Part shown: positions 10,495 through 22,051 of the stretch, piece after piece | Layout: the number at the start of each line of letters is the position of its first letter | Position numbering within the stretch: position 1 is the stretch's first letter | DNA from: Zhengitettix transpicula | Lineage: Eukaryota > Arthropoda > Insecta > Orthoptera > Tetrigidae | Assembly (NCBI GenBank): GCA_037074705.1 | Contig: CM073591.1 | Span: 186,769,432 to 186,833,431 of the forward strand | DNA length: 64,000 nucleotides | Reading direction: 5' to 3' | Notes under the pieces: model-generated | Told to the model about the DNA's origin: nothing | The model's input: the letters and a program-made list of their open reading frames with translations, nothing else | Database searches by the model: none | Program-made: the position numbers and the translations under genes

Positions 10495-10675
10495 TTGTGG
10501 AAGCTTATGGAGAATTGTAGTGGGCTGGAAGATAGGACAAACATGGCACTTGTTCCTACCACAAGGTTGGCAATCCGGCTTAAGCAGGGGAGTTTTAGGG
10601 TGGGGCCTGCAAGGGTGGAGGTTGGAAGCATGCCATAAAGCAACTCTTGGGCAGGTGGGGTGTATTGTGGATGAA
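10495..10675 (-). pseudogene. Penelope-like linker fragment (Cys motif)
   Basis: On the minus strand the frame reads CQPCGRNKCHVCPIF, the cysteine-rich linker found between the RT and GIY-YIG domains of Penelope-like elements. The same motif recurs as CKPSGRNRCHICPIL at 24.3 kb, and the two loci are alignable at the DNA level (GTTCCTACCAC...AGG). The forward frame crosses this fragment and fuses by chance to the copia RT downstream; that fusion should not be taken for a gene. Confidence 0.65.
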
Positions 10676-12419
10676 GCTTTGTCATCTAGCTATGCAGACC
10701 AGTGGAAGTCAGCCATGGATGAAGAATATAATTCATTAATTGAATATGAGACATGGTCATTAGTAGAAGTACCACAAAATAAAAATTGTTTACCGTGCAA
10801 GTGGATATTTAAAACTAAAACTAATGAGAAAGAGATAGTATGTTTAAAAGCAAGATTAGTTATCAAGGGTTGTGCACAAAGAAAAGGTCATGATTATAAT
10901 GAAGTATATGCTCCAGTGGTAAGATACACTTCAATTCATTATTTAATTGCACTAGCTTTCAAGTACAACATGGATATAGATCAGAAGGATGCTGTGAATA
11001 CATTTCTTCAGGGAGATATAGACTGTTATATATTTCTCAAATTAACAATATACTATCGACTAAAGACAATCGATCAGACATGTATGTTGTTAAACAGTTG
11101 GCTACAGAGTGTTCATGTAAACAGTTGTATAAAGATGTGAATGTAAATAGTTATCAAATACAGTGAGATTATAAGAATGTATCAGACTCATGTTCATAAG
11201 TGTGTGTAATGTTTAGCCTAATCTATCAAATAATAAAAAAAATACAAAGTCTAAGAAATTGACATGTTACAACCTGAAAATTATTCAGAAGGTGAAAGAG
11301 TATGTCTATTACATAAATCCATATATGGACTGAAGCAAGCTAGCCGGCAATGGAATCTCAAGCTCAAAAAATTTTTTCTTGAAATTGGATTGAATAGATC
11401 AAAGATTGATCCTTGTAATTATTATTTAGTGATTGATTCTGAAATGCTTTACATAGCTGTGTGGGTGGATGATATCTTTCGTTTCACTAATAAAAATAAC
11501 AAAAAGTTAGAAATAAAGAATAAATTAAAAGACAAATTTTGCATGAAAGATTTGGGAGAAGCCAAGCAATACATTGGTATAAATAAAGAGAGAAATCAAG
11601 GGACAGGGGTGATCAAGCTAGATCAAGGAAGATACATTAAGCAAGTATTGGATCACTTTAATATGTCTGACTGCAGACCAGTTAGGACACCGATTGAAGT
11701 TCATGCAAAATTTGATGACCATCCTGATGATAAAATAAATGATGTCCCTTACAGAGAGGCTGTTGGATGTCTCCTCTATCTGGCACACAGGACAAAACCC
11801 GATATTGCTTATGCTGTTAATAAGCTAAGTCAGTATTGCAATAGTCCAGGCAATCAACACTGGCTTGGTGTTAAGAGAGTCATGAGATACTTACAAGGAA
11901 CCAAAGAACTGAAACTATGTTTTTCTTCATACGGCTCAAAGGAAATAACTGGATACTGTGATGCAGATTGGGCTAGTGATCCTATTGACAGAAGATCATG
12001 CACAGCATACATTTTTGTATACCAAAATGGTTGTATTGCATGGAACTCATCTAATCAGCAAACTGTGCCACTCTCCACAGCTGAGGCGGAGTATATGGCA
12101 ATGACAGCTGCTACTCAGGAGGCTCTGTGGCTACAACAACTACAAGATGAACTTGGACAAGGTGTAGATGGTCCAGTTCTCATCTATTACATACAGTTGC
12201 ATATAGTTGGCATATACAGACTGCTATAAATCTAAAACTAAGCACATAGATATTCATTTACATTTTCTTAGAGACATCATCATTAAATCTAAAATAAAGT
12301 TTAAGTTTGTTAAGAGTTACAGTATGGTTGAAGATAATCTTACTAAGGGTACAACATATGAGAAATCATATTCTATCAGAAAAATGGGTTTGCATTCTGT
12401 AGGGGATGTTAGTAATTAG
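10676..12419 (+). pseudogene. second copia pol (RT and RNase H), 5' truncated
   Basis: Copia RT from WKSAMDEEYNSLIEYETW through KARLVIKGCAQRKGHDY and KDAVNTFLQGDI (to about 11030), a roughly 230-bp interruption, then QPENYSEGERVCLLHKSIYGLKQ (11264 on). The catalytic VDD is in AVWVDDIFRFT (about 11455-11490). RNase H has GYCDADWASD, STAEAEYMAM and KHIDIHLHFLRD, with one frame change near 12210. It ends VEDNLTKGTTYEKS...GLHSVGDVSN. Gag, protease and integrase are absent. It is a different family from the element at 932-5541. Two long open blocks (226 and 321 codons) suggest it decayed fairly late. Confidence 0.85.
11031..11263 (+). other. insert of about 230 bp inside copia RT
   Basis: The conserved RT segment GDIDCYI-MLQPENY is split after the Ile codon by AT-rich sequence with stops in all frames. 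Reading resumes with ATGTTACAACCT. I find no terminal repeat or target duplication and no second copy in the window. It may be a small insertion or an intron-like segment. Confidence 0.5.
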
Positions 12420-12640
12420 TAATGCAACCATTTATTGTGTAATGTTGGCTACAATGCTGTCTGTGTTCTTCTATTGTTGAGTTGTATCTTCATGTTGTTA
12501 AAGTGAAGTTTAATTTAAGTATTCACAAAGAAGATATATATATTTCTAAGATGTCAAATAACAGTTGTTATGACGACAGAGTTCAATAAACAATGGCAGT
12601 GTAATCGAGTGTGTAATAACTAATAGATCTGCGTCAAATA
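12404..12640 (+). repeat. putative 3' LTR of second copia
   Basis: Starts TGTTAGTAATTAG right after AGGGGA at the end of RNase H, the expected LTR position. A possible end is near GTGTAATAACTAATAG (about 12612). There is no second LTR in the window to confirm it. Confidence 0.35.
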
Positions 12641-12776
12641 AAGTTCTTTAAAACGATTAAACACAACACATGTAAATGAATAAGCCTCCTTTATTTTGTG
12701 TTCTTGTAATATATATTTCTTGCAATATATGATAATAAAAATCTTTCACTTTTGTCTGTATTGGGCTTGATATATA

Positions 12777-13358
12777 TACTAATGCAATAGTTCTCAACTA
12801 ATGAAACATGTACCCCTTGGGGGAACATGAAAATCTGTTAGGGTACACAGTTAACTACCAGATAGATAAAACAAAATTATTGCAATACTTTTTTAATTAA
12901 CTTTTGGACTGGTATAGAAAAAGAACACAAAGAACTAGCAGACATTGCTATGAAGTATCTTCAGGGGGGTTTACAACTATCTTGGTTGAAAAAGTTGTTT
13001 TCAAGTTAAACTGAAGAACGGGTATAGAAACAAGCTTAATATTGAGGTATTTGACCAATCTGGAGCCAAACATTGATGAACTTTGTATGCAAAAACAAGC
13101 CCAGAATTCCCATTAGTTAATTTCTGAGACTTTCTTAATTTTATGTCTGAATAATAAAACCTATGTAATAAAATGTCCATTAATATTTCTTGTTTTCAAT
13201 TTAAATTACATACTCATAATTAAACTTAAACAGTTAAGCTTTACCTAATATATCACATTTTAATAAAAACTAAATTGTTTTCATTGGGGGTGCACATAGT
13301 TAATGATACACAAAAAGGGGGACGTGGGTTGAAACAGGTTGGTACCCCTATACTAATG
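12777..13358 (+). mobile_element. hAT-like element with 8-bp target duplication
   Basis: The element 12785-13350 is flanked by perfect 8-bp repeats TACTAATG (12777-12784 and 13351-13358), the hAT signature length. The left end is CAATAGTTCTCAACT and the right end is GGTTGGTACCCCTA, a degenerate inverted pair related to CAGNGGTTCTCAACC. The left end continues with CCCCTTGGGGGAAC, also usual in hAT ends. Inside, about 12985-13110 reads like a decayed hAT transposase tail (NLEPNIDELCMQK-type reading after frame shifts, ending near CCCATTAG). At 566 bp it is an internally deleted, non-autonomous copy. Confidence 0.8.
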
Positions 13359-13639
13359 GAACACATATGTTTGTAAAAAAAATATTTTCTGTATTTGAAC
13401 AAATTCTGTGGTAAATTCTTTAATGTAAATTCCTGTTTTAATCTCTCTTAAACCATAAGCATCAAAAATACTAATTTAAAATCTTATGCTTAATTAAAGA
13501 TGTACTAGTAGAATTTTATGTCAATAGCAACCATACTTTTTTTTATTTGAAGTTTGAAAAGAAATCCATTCTGAAGAAATAGTAAATATACATATTCAGC
13601 TACTTGTATAACTTTCAAGATCAAATGCTTTCCCAGTGA

Positions 13640-13881
13640 ATAGAATTTAGAAAGGCTTCTCAGGTTTCCACCCGGGTTGTCTCAGTAGACAGAGACGTTT
13701 CGATGGATGGCTTTTCCATCATCTTCCAGGCTGAAATGTTTTGGCTCTGGCAGGGAACCTGTATGTATAACCCCTGGGTGTCCAACTTCCAGAGCCGGAG
13801 TGTCTTGATTGCTGGTCGTCTGGCAGCGAGTAGGCGTGGAGTGGGAAAGGTGTCCCACCCCCCTGTTGCATCCTGCATTAG
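13640..13881 (-). mobile_element. Penelope-like non-coding 3' region
   Basis: On the minus strand this follows the GIY-YIG stop. It holds the hammerhead-like motif (13697-13729; CTGGAAGA, stem GATGG/CCATC, GAAAC), a second possible hairpin GTCTC...GAGAC, and CCCGGGTGGAAACC. The inverted partner at 15130-15345 lines up with it but lacks about 60 bp covering the motif. Confidence 0.65.
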
Positions 13882-14149
13882 CTACTGGTCCACAGCAGAT
13901 GCCTGGTTATCACCTGGCTGTGAGTCAGTGTTTGGCGGATGAGCCCGGGGATCTTTCACATACAGTAGATTAATGATAGGCGTCCAAGCCACACTCAGGT
14001 GGAAGCCTGTGTCCTTGTTCATTACCTGACCCGAGGTTCTAATCATGATCTCTATGATCACACTATCGCAGTATGCCCCCATGTGTTCCAGAATCTTGGT
14101 TTCATCAAATTGAATCTTGTGGTTCATATACAGGTAGTGCTTGGCCATA
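13882..14149 (-). pseudogene. Penelope-like GIY-YIG endonuclease C-terminal part
   Basis: Minus-strand frame with MNHKIQFDETKILEHMG, then IRTSGQVMNKDTGFHLS and AWTPIINLL. It matches the distal part of the GIY-YIG domain of Penelope-like elements (H-x-I-x-F-x-x-T-K-I-L, I-x-x-x-x-N-x-x-x-G-x-x-L, W-x-P). The N-terminal GIY and YIG strands (upstream, 14150-14290) are scrambled by frameshifts. The start shown is simply the first Met of the open stretch. Confidence 0.8.
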
Positions 14150-14301
14150 TTAATCTAAGTTTGAGAAAATTCATGAAAATAGTGTCATTTGTTGTAGTCT
14201 TAGGGACCTCTGCTGCTCCATGATCCTGGCAGTAACCATCCTGAACATCTGCCAACATATCAGAGGCTGTATTCGCACGGAATCTCGTAGACTCCTGGTG
14301 T

Positions 14302-14685
14302 TCAGACTCCCCTCTTGTGTTTGGTCGACCTCAGATTGTCTCCAATTTTTGCCAGTGGTCTGAAAATGGTCTTGATTTGGTGTTTGGCCAAGATGTGACC
14401 AATTTTTGTGGTAGTGACCCCAGCATAAGGTAGAAAGGCAGTTTTATCATATACTTTCTGTCTGTTGTTTTTCTTTGGGAGGAGTGCATAGTTGAATTGT
14501 GCCTCAGTATACCCCTTGGTGAGAAGTGCACTTTTTAGATGTGATAGTTCACCCGGTAGATTGTCTTTGACTGCTATCATATGAGCTTTATGCATTAAAG
14601 CGGTCACCACAGCCTGTTTATTCACTGGGTGAAGACAACTTCTCACATTCAGGTAAAGGTCCATGTGTGTCAGCTTCCTATACAC
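14302..14685 (-). pseudogene. Penelope-like RT thumb and linker
   Basis: Minus-strand frame of 127 codons: YRKLTHMDLYLNVRS (the YRKPTHTDLY motif after the RT palm), then HPVNKQAVVTALMHKAHMI, ending in PYAGVTTTKIGHILAKH. This order is diagnostic for Penelope-like RTs. It is separated from the palm at 14702-14935 by a stop and frameshift, and from the GIY-YIG part by about 150 bp of broken sequence. Confidence 0.85.
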
Positions 14686-14701
14686 TCCATGACCTTAATC
14701 T

Positions 14702-14935
14702 CTAGTCTACTTTCCTTTCAATAAGTATATCAAGGAAAGGGGGTGTACCGCCTACTTCCAATTTCATTGTGAACTGAATGTTACTGTGGAATCCATAGTG
14801 TGATAGAAAATTGTTCAATTCAGTTCTCCTGTGGGGCCAAATAACAAAAGTATTGTCCAAATATCTATAGAAACATCTGGGTTTCAGTGGAGCATTGCGT
14901 TTACAACAAAGACAAAGTTTGCAGTGGCCAAGCAC
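14702..14935 (-). pseudogene. Penelope-like RT palm, truncated
   Basis: Minus-strand reading with RNAPLKPRCFYRYLDNTFVIWPH, then LNNFLSHYGFHSNIQFTMK and TPPFLDILIERK. The catalytic YVDD box has become YLDN, so the second Asp is lost. The 5' part of the RT is absent because the sequence runs straight into the inverted second copy at about 14945. Confidence 0.85.
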
Positions 14936-14944
14936 TAACTGAAT

Positions 14945-15345
14945 ACAGGCCACAAATTCAGTTTGATGAAATGATGAAACCAAAATTATGGAACACACTG
15001 GGGTTTACTGGGATAGTGTGATCCTAGATTTCATCATGATTAGGACCTCAGGTCAGTTAATGAACAGGGACACAGGCTTCCAACTTTGTGCAGCCTGGAC
15101 GCCTATCATTAATCTACTACATGGGAGAGAGCCCCGGGCTTGTCCACCAAACACTGACCCACGGCCAGAAGATGACCAGGTGTTTACTGCAGACCAGTAG
15201 TTACTGTGAGACGCAACAGGGGGTGACAGGCATTCTCCCTCCACACCTGCAAGCTGGATCCCCAGGGCTATAAATACAGGCACCCTATTGAAATGTTGCT
15301 GACTACCGAGATAACCCAGGTGGAAACCTGGGAAGCCTTTCAAAA
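14945..15345 (+). pseudogene. inverted partial Penelope copy (GIY-YIG tail)
   Basis: Plus-strand frame reads DSVILDFIMIRTSGQLMNRDTG, then FQLCAAWTPIINLLHG and PEDDQVFTADQ, the same segment as 13882-14149 but in opposite orientation. The following non-coding part (to CCAGGTGGAAACCTGGGAAG) parallels 13640-13880. The whole is an inverted arrangement, head to head at about 14945, as described for Penelope insertions with an oppositely oriented partial copy. Confidence 0.8.
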
Positions 15346-18300
15346 ATGTATAACTTTGTTTCTTCCAGCTGTGTATTTTTCTGAATTTGGTAAAATAAGT
15401 CAATTTAATATTATATAACCTGCCCTTCCACACATGGCTGATCTTACGTTGATTTATCTTTTCTATCTTATGCCATCCACTAATATTTTTGAGTGTTTTA
15501 AGAATTTGTAGAACATCACATTTGTCTTTTTCGGATTAATTAAGCCTTGTAATTTTGCTGTATTCAGATCTGCATTGATTTTTCTAACTTCTCAGCACAT
15601 AAAAGAAATAGAGAATTGTTATCTATGAATTGAAGATTATGTAGATATTTTCCATCATTTTTACTTTTTGTTCTACTTTCTCTTCTTGTGATTTTTCTAC
15701 TTTTGTTGTTATTGTTACTTTTGTATATGTTCTATAATTATAGTATGAGCTTGTGGTCTCTAAGTGGCTGGATTACATGTGTTCAAAACCTTTCTCAATG
15801 TGATTAATACCGGCATATCTGTAATCTTTGTGCAGTAATTTATTTAGGAATTATTTTTTGGGCCGTATCCACTACTGAATCCTGCTCATTCTCATAGCTG
15901 GCATGCATCCAGTGTAATTTCTATTCAATTGTGAAATTTTTAAATATTGTTTCTCCTCTTTTCAGCATATCTGAATTTACTCAATCAAATTATGGAGATT
16001 TGCTATGTCTCACTTTACATAGTGCACTTAGGATTTGTCTTCCTGATTTTTTTATAGGAAATTTTTCTCTTATTTATATTTTACTAAGGAACCTAAACAT
16101 TATATTAGCTCTAATATTTCAGTTAAAGTTTATTTTCTTTCACATAGATGTGTTTGCCCCTGGTGCCTTTCTGTATTTCCTTATCTGGTCCATGATTATC
16201 TTCTTTTTTAAGTTTTTATATAATGATTGTTGAAAATTCAATCTATCAATCTCCATCCTCTCTCATTATGTTTAGCTTTTTTTCTTTCACAAATTTGGAT
16301 ACTGAAGTCTCCCATTGGTACATTTTTTTCCCTCGTCCAATTTTAAGTTAAGTGTTGCATCAAAATTCTTCTTTGGTAATGATATATACTTGAAATTTCC
16401 ACAGAATACAAAATTAAAGTTTCCTATTTATTTATTTTCTTCATATTCTATTACCTTTTTAATGAGTGTATTTCATATTTAGACAAACATATTACATGAA
16501 ATTTATGTATGAATACATTATTATATTTTTATTTACATACAATCAGCAAATTGGCTCTCCAATTCATAAAAATGTTTGATTACAAAAATATTTATTCAAA
16601 TACAAGACCAAATATTGGATCTGAAGTTTGATGCTAATGGTGGATTTAAAACTTAAACAATAATGTTTGGGTATTCCATTGACTGATTTGGAAAAGTAAA
16701 TAGCGAGGTATAGTACGAAACCAGACAAAGGAAGAAAGGTAATTCTAAGAGAGGAAGGAGTGATCGACTGGTATTTCAAACAGTAAACAACTCCCCTCAG
16801 ACATAAAAACCCATCACCGGCCTTCAGTCTCCTAGATGTAGGCACAATTGAACAGGCCCATGTTTTTAAAGGTTGCAGACGAGCATGCCTCCCCCAAAAT
16901 TAACTTTAATTTAGTACCCACTATTAATAATCACTGTCATTTTCGGGTCATGTCTTGCACGATGAAAAATTTGCCTACCATCCCCGAAGTACTAACAGGC
17001 ATAGACGATGGCAAAGTTGAACGGCCTTATGAATTAAGTTAGAGCAAATTCATGAAAATCTAAGACGTAACCTTATATCACTTAACGCTATAATTTAAAT
17101 ATACTAATAAATCGTTTACTTACTTATATCCCGACAGAATATTCAGGGAAATTTTAACTAAGCTTGGCCACTTCACCGCAACTGAAATAGAGAAGGGGGA
17201 TTACCCGAGCAAACAATTGCCTTCGTATTTGAAAGTAATTTTTATTTATTTTGTGTTTTGAAATGTCGTTTTTGCATTGTATGATAAATAAATAAATCCG
17301 TTTTTCTTATTTAATTTACGTTTCCAATTAACGTTAAAAAAATTCAGATTATGGGAATTTTTTGTGAGCACGAACAAGTGAAAAACGACTGTTTTATTGC
17401 AAATCTAAAACACAATTTTTCACTTCCTCTCTTTACCACACCTCACACTTGACGCAATACAATGAAACTCACACGTAATAATTAACAAATATTAATTACG
17501 TATTAAAATGCAATGTATGGTCTACCAATGAATGTGCCCCAACTTTGAACTGTCACGTTGGGTACATTGCATGAGAAAAGTGAACGACGTTATCTTGTAA
17601 TCTAGTAAACATTGAATTTTAATACGGAAGAAAGAAATTTTGATTGTCGCGTCTTAAGAAATTATTCTCTGCCGACCTTTTAAGTATTAAAAATGAAATC
17701 GACGTATATTCGTCATATATAAAGAGTAACTGGCGGAATAACATGCTACAATGGGATGGTTTACTATCGTGGTTGAACACTTTGACAATTATGCAAATAT
17801 ACATCTGTTTCTAGAATTAAGGAAAAGTAGAAAAATCCCTTTCTTGTATTAGAGGTAAAAAGAACATAGTCTCACCTATCTAAAGCTCATCCTGGTACAG
17901 GTTTTAGATAGTTAATGTGGAATTTCATAAGCTTGATAAGGAATTTTTGTTAAAAAAAGAAAAAAATTATCCTGGTTTCGAGGTAATAAATTGCCAATTA
18001 AAATATATTTCGGAGGACAGGATAGGAATTTGTCTGTACTTTTCAGCAATTTTTATTTTCATTCCTTTAATGTTTGTATTTTGTTCAGTTTGCTGCTCCA
18101 AAATGCTTAAAAATATTATAAATATACTCCTTATTTTAGTGCTTATTGTACATTGTTTTAATGGTTTTTTAAGAATATACCAGTTGTAATAGTTTGAATG
18201 TGATCTATTTCTAAGCCAATTTGTTAAAGATACTAAAAAATTCTGCAGTATTCCTGTAGTTAAATTAACAAGAAAAAAGTGAAAATTATACATACATACA

Positions 18301-19539
18301 TGTACATAAAATTCATGTAATGGTACCTAGCATTTTTCTTATTAATACATGCATTTGAAACCAAAATGATAATACTATATTCAAATGAGCACATCTTTCA
18401 AGGTTACGATACAGGTCATGTAAATAATTTCACATACCAGGCATTGTCATTTAAAGTTAACTCTTAAATATATTATATTTTTATGTGTAGTTGGTTTTAT
18501 TTATTTTCTCTAAAAATACATTTTTTAACCATAAACTAACAGTATTTCTTTTCTTCTTCCATGAGTCACGCATACATACACACAAACATATCGATTTCAA
18601 ATCCCCTTTTCTCTTTTATTTCTTTAATACTGGGTTATACAGGTTTTATTTTTGTTTGTTTTATACAGGTTCTTTTACCTTTTTATATTATGAAAATTAA
18701 TTGTACCTTATCCTTGGTGCATCAAATTAATGATGAAATATTACCTAATAGTCATAATAGAAAATAAACTTATTTGGGATATCTATCTGTTGTAATAATA
18801 TTTCACACAGCCATATAGAAGAATAATTCTATGTTCTTTAATTGTTAAACAGTCTAGTGTAATTATTAGGAAAGCATAATTTCAATATTAATTATTAAAT
18901 TTGTATTTGTGTTGTACTTCGCCATATAAAAAACAAATCAACATTTTGTCCCAGTTAAAGCTTAGATTGGCTTCAGAAATATCTTTTTTTTTTTTTTAGT
19001 TTTACATTATCTCCATGTAAGCCATTTATACTATACAAACGAGTCCTGCTATGTTTGTGCTGAACTAACATTCAAATATTGAGGTGAACTGTCATGTGAA
19101 TAAAGTGTTATCTATAAAATTCATTATTTTTATAATAGCTGGATCCCAAAAATATGCTGTTTCATTTATGCAAGTAGGAAAATGATGTAATAATTTATAA
19201 TTCAAAAGATTTTAATTCCTTCCCATGGTTCATTGAATTAATGGGTAAGATAATATTGTAATGAGAAGTAAAACAAAATATCCAAATTTGTCATCCCTGT
19301 ATTGTTTAATGATGAATTTCATTAGATTTTTAGATTTACTCCATTATATATCCTAGGTTGAGGACAAAACATACTGATTTTTATGTTAATAAATAATTTC
19401 TAAGTGATTTGGCTGTCTTCTTATATTTATAATTTACTGTACATTCTCTGGGGAAGTGAATGCATTCGCAATATTAATTCAGTTTGTCTTTTGGTGAACA
19501 CATTGTGATAGGACTTATAGTATGACAGTTAAATGTTGT
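15346..19539. other. 4.2 kb without recognised element
   Basis: AT-rich, with T-rich runs (15650-16540) and scattered small open frames. A slightly more CpG-containing part around 16700-17450 could be host regulatory or exonic sequence, but I see no convincing start, splice or domain. A short hydrophobic frame (17917-18189) begins only at GTG and has no support. Confidence 0.5.
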
Positions 19540-21183
19540 CTAGAATAATCATGGACCTTGCTTCATCTGTCTTTGTGCTCAGATGTCATCTTGCAGTGCA
19601 AGGAGTTTATAAAAAAAACTGGTCAATCCTGCTGGCATTGTCAGAGGCCACCTGCCTCTCTTGTTACCTGTTGGATGAACTCGAGAAATCCTCCAGAAGT
19701 AGAGCGGCAAGCATATTTTAATTTCAATGAGGCAGATAAAATTGCTTATTTGAATAAGCTAGATACTCCTGCAATATATACTGGTTGGAATTTTTCTTAA
19801 AGTCCTTGCAACTTTTGAGTTATTTGCTCCATATGTAGTGAAGAAAACTTGACATTTTCCAGAATGATTTACTCCCAAACTTCAATGCTTGGTTGTCCAG
19901 ATAAAAAGTGGCACATTAGCAATATAAATCCCTGTGCTCTGATGAACACTATGAGGAGATTGTGCAAGTCACAAATAAGGTAATCCTATTCTCCCAGTTT
20001 ATCCAGAATACTGAAAAGGCCCTTCAGAAAAACCCATCCTCTTTTTGGAACTACATGGCTTCTAAAAGGTCAATTCCAAGTGTACCAAGGCAGATGAAAT
20101 ACAGTGAAAAAATCAATCGCTGGCAAGTTATTGTGCAAAGTTTTTTTCATCTGCATTCCAGAAAGATATAGTGGTGTCTGAAACCCCTCCCAGTAAATAC
20201 AGGTCAACCTTTCTAATCTACAGTTTTCTCAATTTGAGGTATACACTGTATTGTTGTGACTAAACTGTAAAAATCCTAATGGGCCAGAAAAAATTCCTAC
20301 AATTGTGTTACAAAGTTGTTATATGTCCCTGTCATCCTCTAAATGTAATTTTCCACTTATCTCTTTCTTGAGGGAAGTTCCCGAATACTTGAAAGGTTGT
20401 ATTGAGACCATCTTCAAATCTGGGAATCGAAACAACATGAAGAATATCACCATTTTGTCTGCCACTCCAAAAGTCCTTGAAATGTCTATCTGGGCCGCCT
20501 TTCACATTTGTTGGAAAACATCCAACGTCAGAACAATATTGTTTCATCAGAGGTCGATCATCTCACACAAATCTTGAAATTAAAATATAAAGTGACTGTG
20601 TTAAAAATATACTAATTATATAAATAAATAGCCAATAAGTGCTAAAGAAATACCACACAATGTTTTTGCAAACATTGTCGTCACTTTTGTCAGGTGATTC
20701 AAAAAAATGCAAGAGCCTTAAGAATGACACCACACAAACCAGGTGACAAACTCAAATTTATTTGGTTATTAGAAATGCAAATGATTATAAATTTTACAAG
20801 AGGATTTAAGGCTGCATACAATAATTGTATGGAATTATATCTAAATGTTTTCATATTAGGAAAAAAATATAACTGTGATTACAGTTACACCCTTTTGACC
20901 AAGTAGATACAGTCTCTGATTTATGAGTGAATTTTAATAGTAATTCTAATTTTGATACTCGTGTAAATAAAGTAGTAACAAAGGCTTGTCAACTACTAGA
21001 TTTTATTTTTAGAAATAACAAAGACCTTAAGGATGTAAATACATACGCTCATATTATTGTATTGTGCCATTGTCTGTCCAATATTAGAATAAGCTACTTT
21101 GTTTGGAATCCATATTGTATGAATTCTATTGATATTACTGAAACAATAGAAAATAATATAGTTATTCAAGTCAGTAGGAAGTA
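19540..21183 (+). pseudogene. jockey-type LINE remnant
   Basis: Forward frames give in order SFWNYMASKRSIPSVPRQM (about 20040-20095, before the RT), NPNGPEKIPTIVL (20275-20310), SFLREVPEYLKGCIETIFKSGNRNN (20360-20440), SATPKVLEMSIW (20460-20490), and the thumb NFDTRVNKVVTKACQLLDFIFRN through SYFVWNPYCMNSID (20945-21130). This is the order of a jockey/CR1-like non-LTR RT. The catalytic YADD segment is missing, and a Penelope-like scrap sits at the gap (20632-20700). Many stops. Its 3' end meets a minus-strand LINE at about 21190. Confidence 0.75.
20632..20700 (-). repeat. Penelope-like scrap inside LINE
   Basis: AATACCACACAATGTTTTTGC...TTTGTCAGGTG matches 43840-43905 (ATACCACACCAAGTTTTTAC...TTTCGTCAGGTG). 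Read on the minus strand it begins CACCTGACAAAAG, like the CTGA(C)GA side of the hairpin motif seen elsewhere, with the stem decayed. It lies where the LINE RT core should be. Confidence 0.45.
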
Positions 21184-21189
21184 AATTAG

Positions 21190-21835
21190 GAATTTAAGAA
21201 TTTTTATTTTTCTGTGGTTGAGAGGTTGATTTTCCGCTTTCATTTTAGTCTTTTGAGGGGTTTAAGTGGAGGAAGCCATGATTCTATAGTAGAGATAATG
21301 GGATTGAAGTGGTGGAGATTTCTATTGGATTAGGGTGGTTTTAATTATGGTTTTTAGAGTAGAGGGAATATATAGTTTGTTGATAATTATAGTGTTAGTA
21401 ACGTTCTAAGGACAGTTCGTTATAAAGCGGAGTATTTTGTTTTTGGATATTATGATTTTATTTATGTGGGTGGTAACAGCTGAACTCCATATATAACAGC
21501 CATAAAGCAAGAGGGGATGTGTAAAAGTGTTATGTTTTGTTGAGAAGGACAAAGGAGATTTCAGGTTTGTAACCACTAGTGGTTTTAATGTGTGGAATCA
21601 GTGTAGTATTATTTTTTAAGGTGGGAAGATTGAAGGGACCATGTTAGTTTGAAGTCAAGGATTAGGCCAAGGTATTTGTGGGAAGATTTAGTAGGGATAG
21701 TGGAGTTGTTATTAGTGACTGATAGGCCTTTTATTTTTAGGGAGAAGGGAACAGTTACGGATTTGGTAGGATTGATGACTGTGAGGCAGTTGTTGGCCTA
21801 GATAGAAATGAGGTTTAAGTATGTTTAAAGGTCAC
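21190..21835 (-). pseudogene. second jockey-type LINE remnant, tail to tail
   Basis: On the minus strand, from 21835 downward: NPTKSVTVPFSLKIKGLSV, SSHKYLGLILDFKLTWS and MAVIYGVQLLPPT (the YGVQLWG-like motif). It ends in IISTIESWLPPLKPLKR with stops between. This is the RT thumb and C-terminal tail of a jockey-clade LINE. Its 3' end abuts the 3' end of the plus-strand LINE at 21183. Confidence 0.65.
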
Positions 21836-22051
21836 CCTATTTAACATTATTTCTAGGTACGTGGTACTATTGGCAAATTCACTTTTACTACAGTTAATAT
21901 TTATAGCTGGAGTCTCCTGGTTTAGTAGTAATGAACACGTCAAATTTTCAACAGCTCAATTCCTTGGGACAGGTCAAAACTGCAAATACTACAACCAACC
22001 AGATCGACATACAGAACTGTTCTGCCCAGAGCCTTTGAGAAATTGACATGC
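21836..22051. other. unassigned spacer
   Basis: No domain is recognised. A 61-codon forward frame crosses into the palindrome and is not supported. Confidence 0.5.

Noticed and set aside
10460..11140. A single 226-codon frame fusing a novel N-terminus to copia RT
   Set aside because: The first 70 codons are the antisense of a Penelope-like linker (minus-strand CQPCGRNKCHVCP) and the last 30 are the insert in RT. The fusion is accidental.
15053..15433. 126-codon minus-strand frame
   Set aside because: Antisense of the inverted PLE copy, which has the GIY-YIG motifs on plus.
17917..18189. 90-codon frame with apparent membrane segments
   Set aside because: Begins only at GTG. Hydrophobicity follows from T-rich sequence.
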